DNA from: Oceanibaculum indicum P24 | Lineage (GTDB): Bacteria > Pseudomonadota > Alphaproteobacteria > Oceanibaculales > Oceanibaculaceae | Length of the DNA stretch: 64,000 bases | Direction of reading: 5' to 3' | Assembly: GCF_000299935.1 (NCBI RefSeq) | Contig: NZ_AMRL01000014.1 | Coordinates: 41,048-105,047 of the forward strand | Part shown: positions 1-9,546 of the stretch, in pieces | How positions within the stretch are numbered: position 1 is the first letter of the stretch | Layout: every line of letters starts with the position of its first letter | Translations under genes and position numbers: made by a program | Notes under the pieces: generated by a model | What the model was told of the DNA's origin: nothing | Database searches by the model: none | What the model saw: only the letters and a program-made list of their open reading frames with translations

Positions 1-58
1 CCCCCGGCCCGCAAAAGAGCTGGCGGCGATATCGAAAGCCTATGAAGTGAGACGTGCT

Positions 59-198
59 TGGCGGGTTCAGCGGCCTTCCCTCTGCGGGAGGCCTGTGGGA
101 CCGCTCAAGGTTCGTTTTTCAGGGGGGTGTCTCAGCCCCCGGTGGTACAGGACGCAATCATAACAGGACCCCTTCGGACCAGAGCGGCAGCGCCGCCA
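59..198 (+). ncRNA. candidate structured small RNA (6S-like?), unproven
   Basis: No ORF here is convincing, but the stretch can fold as one unit. TGGCGG at 59-64 can pair with CCGCCA at 193-198 as a closing stem. Inside lie a hairpin with arms 72-80 and 86-93 (GGCCTTCCC against GGGAGGCC) and a second with arms 122-126 and 136-140 (GGGGG against CCCCC). A roughly 140-nt closed structure with internal hairpins in an alphaproteobacterial intergenic region could be 6S RNA, but I could not match conserved 6S positions, and neither zapA nor a 5-formyltetrahydrofolate cyclo-ligase gene is visible beside it. The first 45 bases could be the 3' end of a gene that starts outside the window. Confidence 0.22.
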
Positions 199-609
199 GA
201 TGAGCCAAAAGAGACGCGTTACGTCGTTACTTAACCACGGTGGGCCATTGGTACGTGCGAATACGCTCTGGGGCGTCATATATGCCCAACAATCTCCCCA
301 CGCAAGCCCGAATTTTCCCTGTAAGGCCCGACACTTAGCGGCAGGGCAGCAGATCGCCCGCCGACTGTTCGAACGCTCAGCGAAATTAAACGCCAAGTAT
401 CTGATTAGAAGCCTTTTTTGCGATATTTTTCGGGATAATTTTTAACTGCCGCCGGAATTATGAAATTTTTCGGGCGCATCCCGGCCCGCCTGTAACAATC
501 GGCATGACAAGCGGCAATGCCCCGGCATCCAACGGCCCCATCGCCAAGACAATGGAATTCGCGCATGATAGGTGCGGTTGCAGCAACGGGACGCAAGAGC
601 CTTGGAACC
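199..609. other. intergenic region without a supported gene
   Basis: Short ORFs on both strands here have no family resemblance and poor coding character. From about 405 to 480 the DNA is clearly richer in A and T than its surroundings, which suits a promoter region for the binding-protein gene at 610. No clear -35/-10 pair could be fixed. Confidence 0.5.
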
Positions 610-1392
610 ATGACGATCATCCGCCGACTAACGCTGCTGAGTTTCATCGGGCTGTCCGGCCTGGCCGCACCCCTCCTCAACCCTGTCCTCGCCGCCGAGA
701 CCATCCGCATCGGCGGCTACCCCTTCCCGCCCTTCGTCGAGGTGATCGATGGCCAGCCGGGCGGGCTGACGCTGGATCTGATCGCCGCCGCCAACAAGGC
801 GCAGACGCGTTACCGGCTGGAGTTCGTGCCCACGGCCGCGGAGCAGCGCTATGCCGATCTTGAGAAGGGAAGTTTCGACCTGATCCTGTTCGAGAGCGCC
901 GACTGGGGCTGGCCGCGCGGAAAGATCGCCTCCGCCGCCACCCTGCATGAGGGCAGCGAGATCTATGTCGCTCTGGCGGAACCCGGCCGCGATCAGGGCT
1001 TCTTCAGCCCGCTGTCGGAGCGCCGCATCGCCATCGTCAGCGGCTTCCATTACGGCTTCGCCGGCATGGAGACGGACAGTGCTGCGCTGGCCAGGCGCTT
1101 CGACATTCTGGAAACACCGGAACCGGGCGACAGCCTGCAGGCGGTGCTGGATGGCGAGGCCGAGGTCGCGGTGCTGAACGATGTGTTCCTGAAACGGCTG
1201 CTGGCCGAAGTGCCGGAGATGAAAGAGACGCTGCTGATCGGCGATACGCCGGACCAGCGCTACAGCCAGGCCGTGATCGGCAGCGCGCGGCGGGCGGAGA
1301 TGGCGACCGCCATCGGCCGGCTGCTGCTCGACACCATGCGCGCGCCCGCGTTTCAGGAGGTACTGCGCGGCTACGGGCTGGGCACACCGTAG
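610..1392 (+). CDS. family 3 extracellular solute-binding protein
   Basis: This 260-residue protein looks like a periplasmic type 2 (SBP_bac_3, amino-acid-binding) protein. It has an N-terminal export signal: basic residues (MTIIRRL), a hydrophobic stretch and a likely cleavage after VLAA near residue 28. The mature part begins IRIGGYPFPPF, typical of the first beta strand of this fold. The ATG at 610 was chosen because it puts the signal peptide at the N-terminus; an in-frame start at 517 would bury it. No ABC permease or ATPase genes are adjacent, so it may be an orphan binding protein or feed a sensor. The ligand cannot be read from the sequence. Confidence 0.78.
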   Translation: MTIIRRLTLLSFIGLSGLAAPLLNPVLAAETIRIGGYPFPPFVEVIDGQPGGLTLDLIAAANKAQTRYRLEFVPTAAEQRYADLEKGSFDLILFESADWGWPRGKIASAATLHEGSEIYVALAEPGRDQGFFSPLSERRIAIVSGFHYGFAGMETDSAALARRFDILETPEPGDSLQAVLDGEAEVAVLNDVFLKRLLAEVPEMKETLLIGDTPDQRYSQAVIGSARRAEMATAIGRLLLDTMRAPAFQEVLRGYGLGTP

Positions 1393-1400
1393 GCAAAAGA

Positions 1401-1428
1401 AAAGGGCAGGCCCGATGGCCTGCCCTTT
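1401..1428. terminator. bidirectional rho-independent terminator
   Basis: A perfect 9-bp stem (GGGCAGGCC, loop CGAT, GGCCTGCCC) is flanked by A-rich DNA on the left and TTT on the right. It lies between two convergent genes and can end transcription of the binding protein (+) and, with the longer U-rich tail, of the cold-shock gene (-). Confidence 0.8.
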
Positions 1429-1452
1429 CCGGTGCACTCATTGTTCCCGACG

Positions 1453-1659
1453 TCAGGCCAGGGTGAGGGAACCCGCCGACATCTTGCCGTTGCGGCCCTG
1501 CTGCAGGTCGTAGCTCAGGCGCTGCCCCTCGGCCAGATCGGCCAGTCCGGCCTGCTCAACCGCACTGATGTGCACGAACACATCGGCCCCGCCCTCATCC
1601 GGCTGGATGAAACCGTAGCCCTTGGTACGGTTGAACCATTTCACGATGCCAGTACTCAT
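1453..1659 (-). CDS. cspA: cold-shock domain protein (CspA family)
   Basis: A 68-residue single cold-shock domain covers the whole protein. The RNA-binding motifs RNP1-like KGYGFIQPD and RNP2-like DVFVHIS are both present and it begins with the usual GIVKWFN. Such proteins bind single-stranded nucleic acid and melt mRNA structure in the cytoplasm. The length is normal for the family. Bacteria usually carry several paralogues, so a specifically cold-induced role is not shown. The upstream 190 bases hold no other gene and could provide a long structured leader. Confidence 0.93.
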   Translation of the reverse strand: MSTGIVKWFNRTKGYGFIQPDEGGADVFVHISAVEQAGLADLAEGQRLSYDLQQGRNGKMSAGSLTLA

Positions 1660-1852
1660 AATCTTTCTCCTTCATCGCCACGCGTCCGCGGCGACACACC
1701 TTCGCAAGTGCATGCGGACTCGTCGGGAACGAAGGGAAATCTGCGTCACTCAACGGCGGCCAAACGTCTTTGCCGCTCCACACAACGCATTATCCTATGC
1801 GCAAAGCCTATTGGCGCGCAATCGACGCCGCGCGCCGGAATTGCCCACCGGT

Positions 1853-2059
1853 TTACTTCGTCAGGATCAGCTTGCCCTTGCGCGTCAGGCGCAGCCGGTA
1901 GAACTCCTCGGCGTGCTGGATCAGCACCTCGCGCCCGGCGGTGAACAAATCGCCGCTGTCGAGGATGCGTTGGGCCGCCGGCACCGGCTGGACCGGGCGG
2001 TAGCCGTCGAGGCCGGGATGGGCCGGACCCGGCATGGAAGGTTGGCGCATGACGCTCAT
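1853..2059 (-). CDS. hemP: hemin uptake protein HemP/HmuP
   Basis: A 68-residue protein ends in the HemP signature EEFYRLRLTRKGKLILTK-like block (key residues YRLR-TR-GKLILTK at the C-terminus). Members of this family accompany heme-uptake genes, and in rhizobia HmuP acts as a co-activator of heme receptor expression. The N-terminal half, rich in Pro, Gly and Ala, is not conserved. No heme receptor or ABC importer lies next to it, so here it stands alone. A Fur-type palindrome sits about 50 bases upstream, consistent with induction under iron starvation. Confidence 0.87.
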   Translation of the reverse strand: MSVMRQPSMPGPAHPGLDGYRPVQPVPAAQRILDSGDLFTAGREVLIQHAEEFYRLRLTRKGKLILTK

Positions 2060-2107
2060 AGCCTGTCTCCTCTGTGCGTGTCAGCAGTACGCGCGCTTAA
2101 AACTAAT

Positions 2108-2124
2108 TTGCGAATAACTCGCAA
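2108..2124 (-). promoter_or_regulatory. Fur-type box upstream of hemP
   Basis: TTGCGA and TCGCAA form a perfect 6-bp inverted repeat with a 5-base centre (ATAAC). It resembles the TTGCGAAT-N-ATTCGCAA form of Fur box known for Rhodospirillales-type bacteria. Its position just upstream of the HemP start makes iron-dependent repression the likely role. Irr or another Fur-family protein is an alternative. Confidence 0.6.
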
Positions 2125-2187
2125 TAGCAAGACTGAAGGCTAAAACCGCCCTTGTCAACGCCGATCCGTCATCCCGATGGGGCATAA

Positions 2188-2219
2188 GAAAAACCCTCCC
2201 GGCCAGAGCCGGGAGGGTT
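2188..2219 (-). terminator. rho-independent terminator of the chemoreceptor operon
   Basis: A strong GC stem, AACCCTCCCGGC pairing with GCCGGGAGGGTT around the loop CAGA, is followed on the minus strand by a run of T residues. It lies 30 bases past the stop codon of the methyl-accepting chemotaxis gene. Confidence 0.85.
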
Positions 2220-2248
2220 GTGTAGAACCATAGCAGTGCGGCGCCCGG

Positions 2249-4921
2249 TCAGCCGGTCCGCACCTGCGTCAGGAACTGGTCGACCTGGTTGCGCAGGCGC
2301 TCGCTCTGTGACATCAAATCGTTGGCGGAGTTCAGCACCTCGTGCGCCGTGGTGCCGCTCAGCTCCGCCGCCGTGCTGACGCCGACGATGTTGGAGCTGA
2401 CCTCCTGCGTGCCCGAGGCCGCCTGCTGCACATTGCGGGCGATTTCCTGGGTGGCGGCATTCTGCTCCTCCACCGCCGAGGCGATCACCGTGGCGATCTC
2501 GTTGATCTCGCCGATAATGCTGGCGATCTCGGTGATCGCGCCCACCGCCTCTTCCGTGGTGCCCTGCATGACCTCGATCTGACCGGACACATCCTCGGTC
2601 GCCTTGCCGGTCTGGTTGGCCAGGTTCTTCACCTCCGAGGCCACGACGGCGAAACCCTTGCCCGCCTCGCCGGCGCGCGCTGCCTCGATGGTCGCGTTCA
2701 GCGCCAGCAGGTTGGTCTGCTCGGCGATGCCACGGATCAGCTGCACCACCTCGCCGACCTGCTGGGCGGCCTTCATCAGTTCCTGCACCGTGCCGTTGGT
2801 GCGCTGCGCCGCGCTGACCGCACGCTGGGCGATGGTCGCGGATTCGCTGACCTGGCGCCCGATCTCGCTGATCGAGCTGGACAGCTCCTCCGCCGCCACG
2901 CCGACGGTCTGCACATTGCTGGAAGCCTGTTCCGAGGCCGCCGCGACGGTGGTGGCCTGGGTACGGGTCTCCTCCGCCGTGTGAGCCATGCTCTCCGCCG
3001 AAGTCTTCAGGCCGGAAGCCGCCGTGGCCACCGCCTTCACGACATCGCCGATCTTCGCCTCGAAATCGTCGGCCAGCTGATACATCATCTTCCGGCGTTC
3101 CTCGGCCGCCTGCCGGCGTTCCTGATCGGCGGCAGCGCGGCTTTCCTCCAGCGCCACCGCATTGTCGCGGAACACCGCCAGCGCATCGGCCATGCGGGCG
3201 ATCTCGTCACGGCCGCTGTTCGGAATCTCAGCGGTCAGGTCGCCCTGGCTGATCGATTCCATCGCCGTGGTCAGGCGCATCAGCCTGCCGACGACGGCGC
3301 GCCCGACATAGAGCCAGCCCAGCAACACCGCACCGATGATGCTGGCGCCGACAATGACGAGCATTGCCGTGGTGCTGGCCATAATGACGTCGTTGGTGGC
3401 GGCCTTCGCGTCCTCGATCTTGCCGGAGGCTTCATCGACCAGCGCATCGACGGCGAACTGCAATGCGGTCGCCTGCACCTTGCCGGCGGCAAGCGCCTCG
3501 CTGGCCTTTTCACCCAGGGCCAGCTCCTGCCGGCGCAGGTCGAACAGATTGCCATCGGCGGTGCCATATTCGATCAGCATGTTGACCGTGCTGGCCAGCA
3601 TGGCGACGTCCTGCCCGCCATTCTGCAGCTCTTCCAGATAGGCGTTCACGCGCGAGGCGGCACCGGCGAAGCGGCCGGACAGGGCGTCGATCTCAGCCGT
3701 GCGGCTTTCATTTGACGCCGCCGCCAGCACGCCGGCCAGCAGATTGGCCTCGCCCTGGATGGACAGCAGCGCGCGCAGCATGCTGACGTCCTTCTCCATC
3801 AGCCGGGTGATGATGAAGCTGTTGTCGGCGATGGTGACCTCGGAACTCAGCACCAGGTCGAAGCCGGTATCGTCAACCAGCGTGACCAGCGCCAGGGTCA
3901 GATTCTCATAGAGCGCCAGCAGTTCGCGCATCAGCTCGACACGGCGGCTGCGCATCGCCTCCAGCTTCTGGAAGTCGGAGCCGGTCAGCTCATCCATGCG
4001 GGTGGCGAACAGCCCGTTGGCATCGCGCCCCTTGGCGACCATCTCCTCGACCAGCATCACCACATTGGCGCCACTACCCAGATCCCACAGCTTTTCCAGA
4101 TTGGGGGCGATCCGCCGCGCCGTGGCGTCGAACTGGTCGCGCAGGGGACGCAGATGCGTGGCATCCTGCGCCGAGGCAACCTGGGTATAGATGCCGAGCA
4201 GCGAGTTGACCTCGGCCTTGACCTCCAGCGCCGCCCGCAGCGCGCCGACTTGGTTTTCCAGCAAATCGGTGATTGTGCGCCCGCTGTTCGCCGTCGCCTC
4301 CTCGGCGGCGGAGACAAGGCCGGTACGCGCGCTTTCCACCTTGGGGTCGATATCGGCCAGGATCGCGCCATGCGCCAGATTGGCCTCGTCCACCATGTCC
4401 TGGCGCTTGCGCTTGATTGCAAGCGACTCCTTCACGATCTGGTCGATGCTCTGCAGCCGGCTGGCCAGCGTCTCGACGCTGGTGCGCAGCCCCTGCACCT
4501 GCTGTTCGCCAGCCTCGCCCAGCACCCGGGCCAGGTCGATGATGTCGCTGTTCAGCAGGTTGGTGCGCTCGTCCAGCGCCGCACGGGCATCCTCGCGCTC
4601 CTTTGGCGTCGTCGCGGCCTGCAGCGCCGGGGCCACTGCCAGGAAGCCGTTCACGTCGGCGGCGATCTTCAACGCCGCTTCCGACATCGGCACGGCCTCG
4701 TCGGTGATCGTCGCCAGGCTGTCCTTCACACGCTCGAAGGAGAACCAGGCGACACCGCCGGCCAGCACCGTCATGATAGCCGCGCCACCGAACGCCATCA
4801 GCAGCTTCTCGCGGATGCCGAGGCCGCGCCCGCGCCGCTTCGCCTGCCGGGCCGTGTTTTCCGGGTCGTTTCCGGCTTCGGTATCGACCTCAGCCTCAAT
4901 CGCTTCGTTATTCTCTGTCAT
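2249..4921 (-). CDS. methyl-accepting chemotaxis protein with very large periplasmic domain
   Basis: This 890-residue chemoreceptor has a charged cytoplasmic N-terminus, a first membrane segment near residues 40-62, a periplasmic region of about 450 residues, a second membrane segment near 516-538, a HAMP linker, and a C-terminal signalling domain. The conserved hairpin tip reads [28 protein letters not shown], near residues 728-765, and contacts CheA/CheW. The periplasmic part is Ala/Glu/Leu-rich, looks all-helical and is about three times the usual size. The ATG at 4921 follows GGAAGGGAC; a GTG 27 bases upstream is also possible. It starts 31 bases after the binding-protein gene ends, so the two are probably cotranscribed and work together. 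Confidence 0.9.
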   Translation of the reverse strand: MTENNEAIEAEVDTEAGNDPENTARQAKRRGRGLGIREKLLMAFGGAAIMTVLAGGVAWFSFERVKDSLATITDEAVPMSEAALKIAADVNGFLAVAPALQAATTPKEREDARAALDERTNLLNSDIIDLARVLGEAGEQQVQGLRTSVETLASRLQSIDQIVKESLAIKRKRQDMVDEANLAHGAILADIDPKVESARTGLVSAAEEATANSGRTITDLLENQVGALRAALEVKAEVNSLLGIYTQVASAQDATHLRPLRDQFDATARRIAPNLEKLWDLGSGANVVMLVEEMVAKGRDANGLFATRMDELTGSDFQKLEAMRSRRVELMRELLALYENLTLALVTLVDDTGFDLVLSSEVTIADNSFIITRLMEKDVSMLRALLSIQGEANLLAGVLAAASNESRTAEIDALSGRFAGAASRVNAYLEELQNGGQDVAMLASTVNMLIEYGTADGNLFDLRRQELALGEKASEALAAGKVQATALQFAVDALVDEASGKIEDAKAATNDVIMASTTAMLVIVGASIIGAVLLGWLYVGRAVVGRLMRLTTAMESISQGDLTAEIPNSGRDEIARMADALAVFRDNAVALEESRAAADQERRQAAEERRKMMYQLADDFEAKIGDVVKAVATAASGLKTSAESMAHTAEETRTQATTVAAASEQASSNVQTVGVAAEELSSSISEIGRQVSESATIAQRAVSAAQRTNGTVQELMKAAQQVGEVVQLIRGIAEQTNLLALNATIEAARAGEAGKGFAVVASEVKNLANQTGKATEDVSGQIEVMQGTTEEAVGAITEIASIIGEINEIATVIASAVEEQNAATQEIARNVQQAASGTQEVSSNIVGVSTAAELSGTTAHEVLNSANDLMSQSERLRNQVDQFLTQVRTG

Positions 4922-4952
4922 GACTTGCCCCCGTCCCTTCCTGGACACAGCT

Positions 4953-6158
4953 TCAGCCGCCAGCGGCGGCCAGGCTTTCTACCTTCTTCACTGTTCCGTC
5001 ATCCTGGATCACGGTCAGTGTCACCGTGTCCGACCCTTGATTGTCGCCCTTCCCGAAGGTCAGCGTGAAGCCACCCAGATCGAAGCTGCCGACCTTGTAC
5101 AGCGTGTCGACAAAGGCGCGCTGCGTCGGCTCGCCCTCGATCTTGCGCAGCACCTCCAGGAACAGCCGCCCGGCGACATAGCCTTCCAGCGACACCGTGT
5201 CGGGGCGCGCCTTGTCGCTCACCGCCATCATGGCGGCCTGATATTGCTGCACCAGCGGCAGCGACTCATCCTGCGGCAGCGGCATGACCTGCGTGACGGC
5301 CACACCGGTGCGCTGCGCCGCCAGCGCCTGCGAGAACACCTCACCACCAACGAAGGAGGTGGTCAGGAAGCGCGGGTCCATGCCCAGGCTGCGCGACAGC
5401 TTGATGAATTCCGCCGCCGGACGGTAGGCGCCGACGATCAGCACCGCCTCCGGGTTGGCCTTGCGGATGGTCAGCAGCGCGGTCTTCACCGCCGTGGTGT
5501 TGCGGTAGTAGCTGCCTTCCGCGACCAGCGTCAGACCGTGCTTCTCCAGCGCCTTCTTCACCGCCCGCACGCCGGAAATGCCAAAGGCGTCATCCTGATA
5601 CAGGATCGCGATGCGCTTGGCCTGAAGGTCGGCGGTCAGCCGTTCGATCCACAGCTCGGCCTCCTGATCGTAGGAGGCGCGGATATTGATCACATAGTCG
5701 AGTTCCGGCTGGCGCAGGGCCGGCGCGCCGGTGAAGGCGCCGATGAAGGGGATGCCCATGTCATTGGCCAGCTGCATGGCCGACATCGACGGCGCGGTAC
5801 CGACCGAGCCGATCATCGCGAAGACGCCCTCGGTCAGGATCAGCTCCTCCGCATTCGCCAGCGCGCGGTCGGCGCGGTACTCGTCGTCCTTTGTCATCAG
5901 CTCGATCTTGCGGCCCTTCACGCCGCCGGCATCGTTCGCCTCCTTGAAGGCGGCGAGCAGCCCCTCGCGCATCGCCATCCCCAGTTCGGCGACCGAGCCA
6001 TTCAACGCGGCACTCTGCCCGACCACAATGCGGTCGGCATAGACGCCGGAGGCGGCAGCCAGGGCTGGCGCCGCGCTGGCGGCGATGATTCCCAACCCCA
6101 GGACCGCGCCCAGGACAGTACCCCGAACAGTGGCGGCGGCTTTCGGTACGAAGCGCAT
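4953..6158 (-). CDS. branched-chain amino-acid-type ABC substrate-binding protein
   Basis: A 401-residue type 1 periplasmic binding protein (Peripla_BP_6, LivJ-like). It has a signal peptide to about residue 34 (ending APALAA), then [22 protein letters not shown], which is characteristic of the first lobe. [14 protein letters not shown] and [14 protein letters not shown] mark the usual ligand-site and hinge segments. No permease or ATPase genes follow; instead the next gene is a chemoreceptor. I infer that the ligand-loaded protein may dock on that receptor and report an amino acid or related solute. Upstream 6165-6295 is A/T-rich and probably carries the promoter. Confidence 0.88.
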   Translation of the reverse strand: MRFVPKAAATVRGTVLGAVLGLGIIAASAAPALAAASGVYADRIVVGQSAALNGSVAELGMAMREGLLAAFKEANDAGGVKGRKIELMTKDDEYRADRALANAEELILTEGVFAMIGSVGTAPSMSAMQLANDMGIPFIGAFTGAPALRQPELDYVINIRASYDQEAELWIERLTADLQAKRIAILYQDDAFGISGVRAVKKALEKHGLTLVAEGSYYRNTTAVKTALLTIRKANPEAVLIVGAYRPAAEFIKLSRSLGMDPRFLTTSFVGGEVFSQALAAQRTGVAVTQVMPLPQDESLPLVQQYQAAMMAVSDKARPDTVSLEGYVAGRLFLEVLRKIEGEPTQRAFVDTLYKVGSFDLGGFTLTFGKGDNQGSDTVTLTVIQDDGTVKKVESLAAAGG

Positions 6159-6299
6159 GGACCCCTCCTTAATATCCTTCGTTTTTAACCTTACTCCCGC
6201 TCCTTTAAAAAGAGGTTACTCTTTGCTTCCATTTGGGGAAATTAACCCTCAATTTTTATCTTATTATTCATGCACATATACTAATCACCCACATGGCCT

Positions 6300-7589
6300 T
6301 CAGCTGGCCCGCTCCACCGCGCCGGAAACGGCCTTGCCGGACATTGCCGGACGCATCCGGAACACCAGCCCCAGCACGATGACCAGATTGACCAGGTTGA
6401 AGCCAACCCCGGTCAGGAAGGCGATGCGGTAACTGCCGGCCAGGTCGAAGACCAGCCCGCCCAGATAGCCGCCGCCGGCCATGCCCAGCGTGCCGCACAG
6501 CAGGATCACGCCGATCCGCCAGCCGACCTCGCCCAGCGGGAACACCTCGCGCGCGACCAGCGAATAGGTCGTGACCAGCCCGCCAAAGGCGAGACCGAAG
6601 GCGAGTGCGGAGAGGTACAGGCCGGTCAGCCCGTCCACCCAGACGAACAGCGACAGGGTGGCGGCCTGCCCGATGGAGCCGATCAGGATGGTGCGCAGCC
6701 CGCCGATGCGGTCCGCCAGCAGGCCGAATCCGAGGCGGCTGACAAAGCCGCCGGCCAGCAGCAGCGACAGCATTTCCGCCCCGCGCGCGGCGGAGAAGCC
6801 GAGATCGATGGCGTGCGACATTAGATGCACGATGGGCATCGCCATCGCCACGCAGCAGCCGATGATCGCCAGGCACAGCAGCGCATGCAGGAGATGGAGC
6901 GACGGCACCGCGCGCCGCACGAACGCGACCGCGTCATCGCCCGGCAGGGTAATGGGCAGCGGTGTAGCTTGAGGTTCAGATGCGGACACCGACACCGGTG
7001 CGGGCCGGCGCAGCAGCAGCGACAGCGGCAGGATGACGGCAAGGCAGGCAATGCCGTAGCCGATCATCACGCTGCGCCAGCCGGCCTCGTCCATGGCGTA
7101 TCGGAACAGTGGCGGCAGCAGCATGCCGGCAATCGACTGGCCGCTGCCGACCACCGCCAGCGCAAAGCCGCGGTTGCGGTCGAACCAGCGTGTCGCGTTG
7201 CTGAGCAGCGGCACCATCAAGGCACCCTTGCCGAATATGCCGAGCAGCAGCAGGTGCGAGGCGTAGAGCGACCATTCCCCCTGCATGCTGCCGGCCAGCA
7301 CGCAGCCGGCGGCCAGCGAAAGGGCGCCGATGATCGCGCTGCGGCCCGCGCCATAGCGGTCGGCGAACCAGCCCATCAGCACCCCGCCGATGCCGGCGCC
7401 GGCCCAGTTCAGCCCGTTCGCCAGCGAGGGTACGCTGCGCGGCCAGCCCATTTCCTGGCTGACCGGCACCATGCCGACGACGATCAGATACATGGCGCCG
7501 AACGCCATCGAGACCATCGCCATCGAGGCGATGACGACGAGCCAGCCATAGGGGCGCTCAATGCTGGTTTCCGCAGCCTTGTCGGCCAT
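6300..7589 (-). CDS. MFS transporter (monocarboxylate/oxalate-formate-like)
   Basis: A 429-residue protein with about twelve hydrophobic segments. It contains the MFS loop 2-3 motif (GWFADRYGAGRSA) and its repeat in the second half (GLLADRIGGLRTI). The segment RWFDRNRGFALAVVGSGQSIAG resembles MCT/OFA-type carriers, suggesting transport of a small organic anion, but the substrate is unknown. The start at 7589 was chosen because GGGAGGAA lies about 9 bases upstream; a longer reading frame to 7739 has no ribosome site. It is the only gene of its transcription unit. Confidence 0.85.
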   Translation of the reverse strand: MADKAAETSIERPYGWLVVIASMAMVSMAFGAMYLIVVGMVPVSQEMGWPRSVPSLANGLNWAGAGIGGVLMGWFADRYGAGRSAIIGALSLAAGCVLAGSMQGEWSLYASHLLLLGIFGKGALMVPLLSNATRWFDRNRGFALAVVGSGQSIAGMLLPPLFRYAMDEAGWRSVMIGYGIACLAVILPLSLLLRRPAPVSVSASEPQATPLPITLPGDDAVAFVRRAVPSLHLLHALLCLAIIGCCVAMAMPIVHLMSHAIDLGFSAARGAEMLSLLLAGGFVSRLGFGLLADRIGGLRTILIGSIGQAATLSLFVWVDGLTGLYLSALAFGLAFGGLVTTYSLVAREVFPLGEVGWRIGVILLCGTLGMAGGGYLGGLVFDLAGSYRIAFLTGVGFNLVNLVIVLGLVFRMRPAMSGKAVSGAVERAS

Positions 7590-7641
7590 GCCGGACGTTC
7601 CTCCCGCTTCTTCTTTTGTCTCGACGCTAGCATGCGCCTGT

Positions 7642-7675
7642 CCGTAAAGACAAAGTGGCCGTAAAGACAAAGCGG
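7642..7675. repeat. 17-bp tandem duplication
   Basis: Two adjacent copies of CCGTAAAGACAAAGYGG (one mismatch) lie upstream of the MFS gene. They could be a local duplication or a paired binding site for a regulator of the transporter; nothing else distinguishes these. Confidence 0.6.
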
Positions 7676-7751
7676 CAAGACCCTGTCTGCGTGTCGATAT
7701 GAAGTGCGACTTGATTAGTGCCTTATACTCAAACCGCACCCGGCACTCAGA

Positions 7752-7854
7752 CCGTCACCCCCGGTCCTGTACCGGGGGTCCAGGGTTCAGCCCACTTGGG
7801 CGATGCCGAAGCGAGCCGAGGCCTGGATTCCCGCAACAAGTGCGGGAATGACGG
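7752..7854. repeat. dispersed paired-hairpin repeat, type A (copy 1)
   Basis: The element begins CCGTCA and ends TGACGG. Its left hairpin has ACCCCCGG/CCGGGGGT arms and its right hairpin ATTCCCGCA/TGCGGGAAT arms. The inner part (CCAGGGTTCAG to GGCCTGG) is degenerate relative to the other type A copies. Confidence 0.8.
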
Positions 7855-7876
7855 ACAGAGGAAACTGAAATTCAGC

Positions 7877-8329
7877 ATGACGCCCCCGTCTCCACCGCCA
7901 GTTAAAGCCGTTATCGTCCGCACGCTGGACGAGGCGCTGGCCGCACTCGATGCGGCGCGGGAGGCCGGCGTCGCCGTCACGCTGCTTAGCCCGCCGGGCG
8001 CCGCCGGGACGATGGGGGCGGGATTCTGGCAGGCGCTGATTGAGGCTGCTGCCGAAGAACGCCCGGATGCCCGCTTCACGGCATTGCTGGATTGCGGCCC
8101 CTGGCCCGGCTTCGCGATGGCCGCCCTGCGCCAGGGCGTTAAGGGACTGGTCTTCACTGGTGACGCCCAAACCCTCATGCGCCTGCGCGGCATCGCCGAA
8201 GCCAGTGGCGCCACGATCCTGGACCGCGCGCCTGCCGCCCTCGACCCCGCCGCCCTTGACCCCGACGCCAGCCGGAACCAGCCCGCCGCCCTGCGCGTTT
8301 GGCTGGCAGGAGAGAGGCGCGATGGTTAA
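7877..8329 (+). CDS. hypothetical protein upstream of aldolase
   Basis: A 150-residue soluble protein with no signal peptide or membrane segment. I do not recognise a family. It has alternating hydrophobic stretches (KAVIVRTLDEALAALDAA, VAVTLLSPPGAAG, FTALLDCG, GLVFTGDA) that suggest an alpha/beta fold. The Gly-rich turn SPPGAAGTMGAG could contact a phosphate, but this is only suggestive. The start at 7877 was chosen over one at 7718, which would run through the repeat element. It lies in the same direction as the aldolase and ThiE genes, with a repeat element between. Confidence 0.6.
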   Translation: MTPPSPPPVKAVIVRTLDEALAALDAAREAGVAVTLLSPPGAAGTMGAGFWQALIEAAAEERPDARFTALLDCGPWPGFAMAALRQGVKGLVFTGDAQTLMRLRGIAEASGATILDRAPAALDPAALDPDASRNQPAALRVWLAGERRDG

Positions 8330-8351
8330 GGCGATCTGACAACCTCTCCGC

Positions 8352-8453
8352 CCGTCACCCCCGGGCCTGACCCGGGGGTCCAGGGGCCACATGCCGAAAC
8401 GATGCAGGCAGAGCACCGCCCCTGGATTGCCGGGTCAAGCCCGGCAATGACAA
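8352..8453. repeat. dispersed paired-hairpin repeat, type B (copy 2)
   Basis: The left hairpin has CCCCCGGG/CCCGGGGG arms and the right hairpin ATTGCCGGG/CCCGGCAAT arms. The inner segment GGGGCCACATGCCGAAACGAT followed by GCACCGCCCCTGG defines type B. The right end is TGACAA. Confidence 0.88.
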
Positions 8454-8616
8454 AAGAGTGTGGCCCAGGTCAGAACTCAAACTGGCCGACCGCCACCCCC
8501 CGCCCCAGATTGCAAAAGCGGGGCGTATCGGCTATTTCGTGGGCGCGATAACGCCGTCGCGCCGAAACTGGCCGCGATGCGCCCCAGGAAACCGCACCCC
8601 GAAAGGATTTCGCCCG

Positions 8617-9546
8617 ATGAAGATGACCCAGCGCGTCAAGAAGATCCTCGACAATTACGAATCCGATTCGCCGGGCGTGAAGGCCAACCTCGCGCGCATC
8701 CTGATGCAGGGCAAGCTGGGCGGCACCGGCCGTCTGGTCATCCTGCCGGTCGATCAGGGCTTCGAGCATGGCCCCGCGCGCAGCTTCGCGCCGAACCCCG
8801 AGGCCTATGACCCGCACTATCACTTCAAGCTGGCCATTGATGCCGGCCTGTCGGCCTATGCCGCCCCGCTCGGCATGCTGGAAGCCGGCGCCGATACCTT
8901 CGCCGGCCAGATCCCGACCATCCTGAAGGTCAATTCCTCCAACTCGCTGTCGCGCGAGAAGGAAGCCGCCAACCAGGCCGTCACCGGCTCCATCGGCGAT
9001 GCGCTGAAGCTGGGCTGTTCGGCCATTGGCCTGACCATCTATCCGGGCTCCGACGCCGCCTTCGACATGATGGAAGAGGCCCGCGAACTGGCCGAGGAGG
9101 CGAAGTCGGTCGGCCTTGCCGTCGTCATGTGGTCCTATCCGCGCGGCGGCGACCTGTCGAAGCCGGGCGAGACGGCAGTGGACATCTGCGCCTATGCCGC
9201 GCATATGGCAGCCCTGCTGGGCGCCCACATCATCAAGGTGAAGCCGCCGACGGCCGCCCTGGAGCTGGACGCCGCCAAGAAGGTCTATGAGAGCAAGAAG
9301 ATCCCGATCGGCACCATGACCGAGCGCATCTCCCACGTCGTGCAGTCCTCCTTCAACGGCCGCCGTCTGGTCGTCTTCTCCGGCGGCGAGGCGAAGGACC
9401 TGGACGGGCTGTACAACGAGATCCGCGAAATCCGCGATGGCGGCGGCACCGGCTCGATCATCGGCCGCAACACCTTCCAGCGTCCGCGCGCCGATGCGCT
9501 GGCGATGCTGGACACCATCGTGAAGATCTATCAGGGGAAGGCCTGA
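8617..9546 (+). CDS. fba: class I fructose-bisphosphate aldolase (DhnA/FbaB type)
   Basis: A 309-residue aldolase of the DeoC/FbaB/DhnA family, which splits fructose 1,6-bisphosphate through a Schiff-base lysine. The segment [10 protein letters not shown] carries the likely Schiff-base lysine (K207). [11 protein letters not shown] near residue 43 and GSIIGRN near the C-terminus, a phosphate-binding turn, also fit the family. The ATG at 8617 follows GAAAGGA at good spacing; one at 8623 is a close alternative. Its stop codon overlaps the proposed thiE start, so the two genes are translationally linked. Confidence 0.9.
   Translation: MKMTQRVKKILDNYESDSPGVKANLARILMQGKLGGTGRLVILPVDQGFEHGPARSFAPNPEAYDPHYHFKLAIDAGLSAYAAPLGMLEAGADTFAGQIPTILKVNSSNSLSREKEAANQAVTGSIGDALKLGCSAIGLTIYPGSDAAFDMMEEARELAEEAKSVGLAVVMWSYPRGGDLSKPGETAVDICAYAAHMAALLGAHIIKVKPPTAALELDAAKKVYESKKIPIGTMTERISHVVQSSFNGRRLVVFSGGEAKDLDGLYNEIREIRDGGGTGSIIGRNTFQRPRADALAMLDTIVKIYQGKA

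Noticed and set aside
200..445. An 81-residue ORF near the left end
   Set aside because: It has no ribosome site, no family resemblance and mixed codon use, and overlaps a minus-strand ORF of equal quality.
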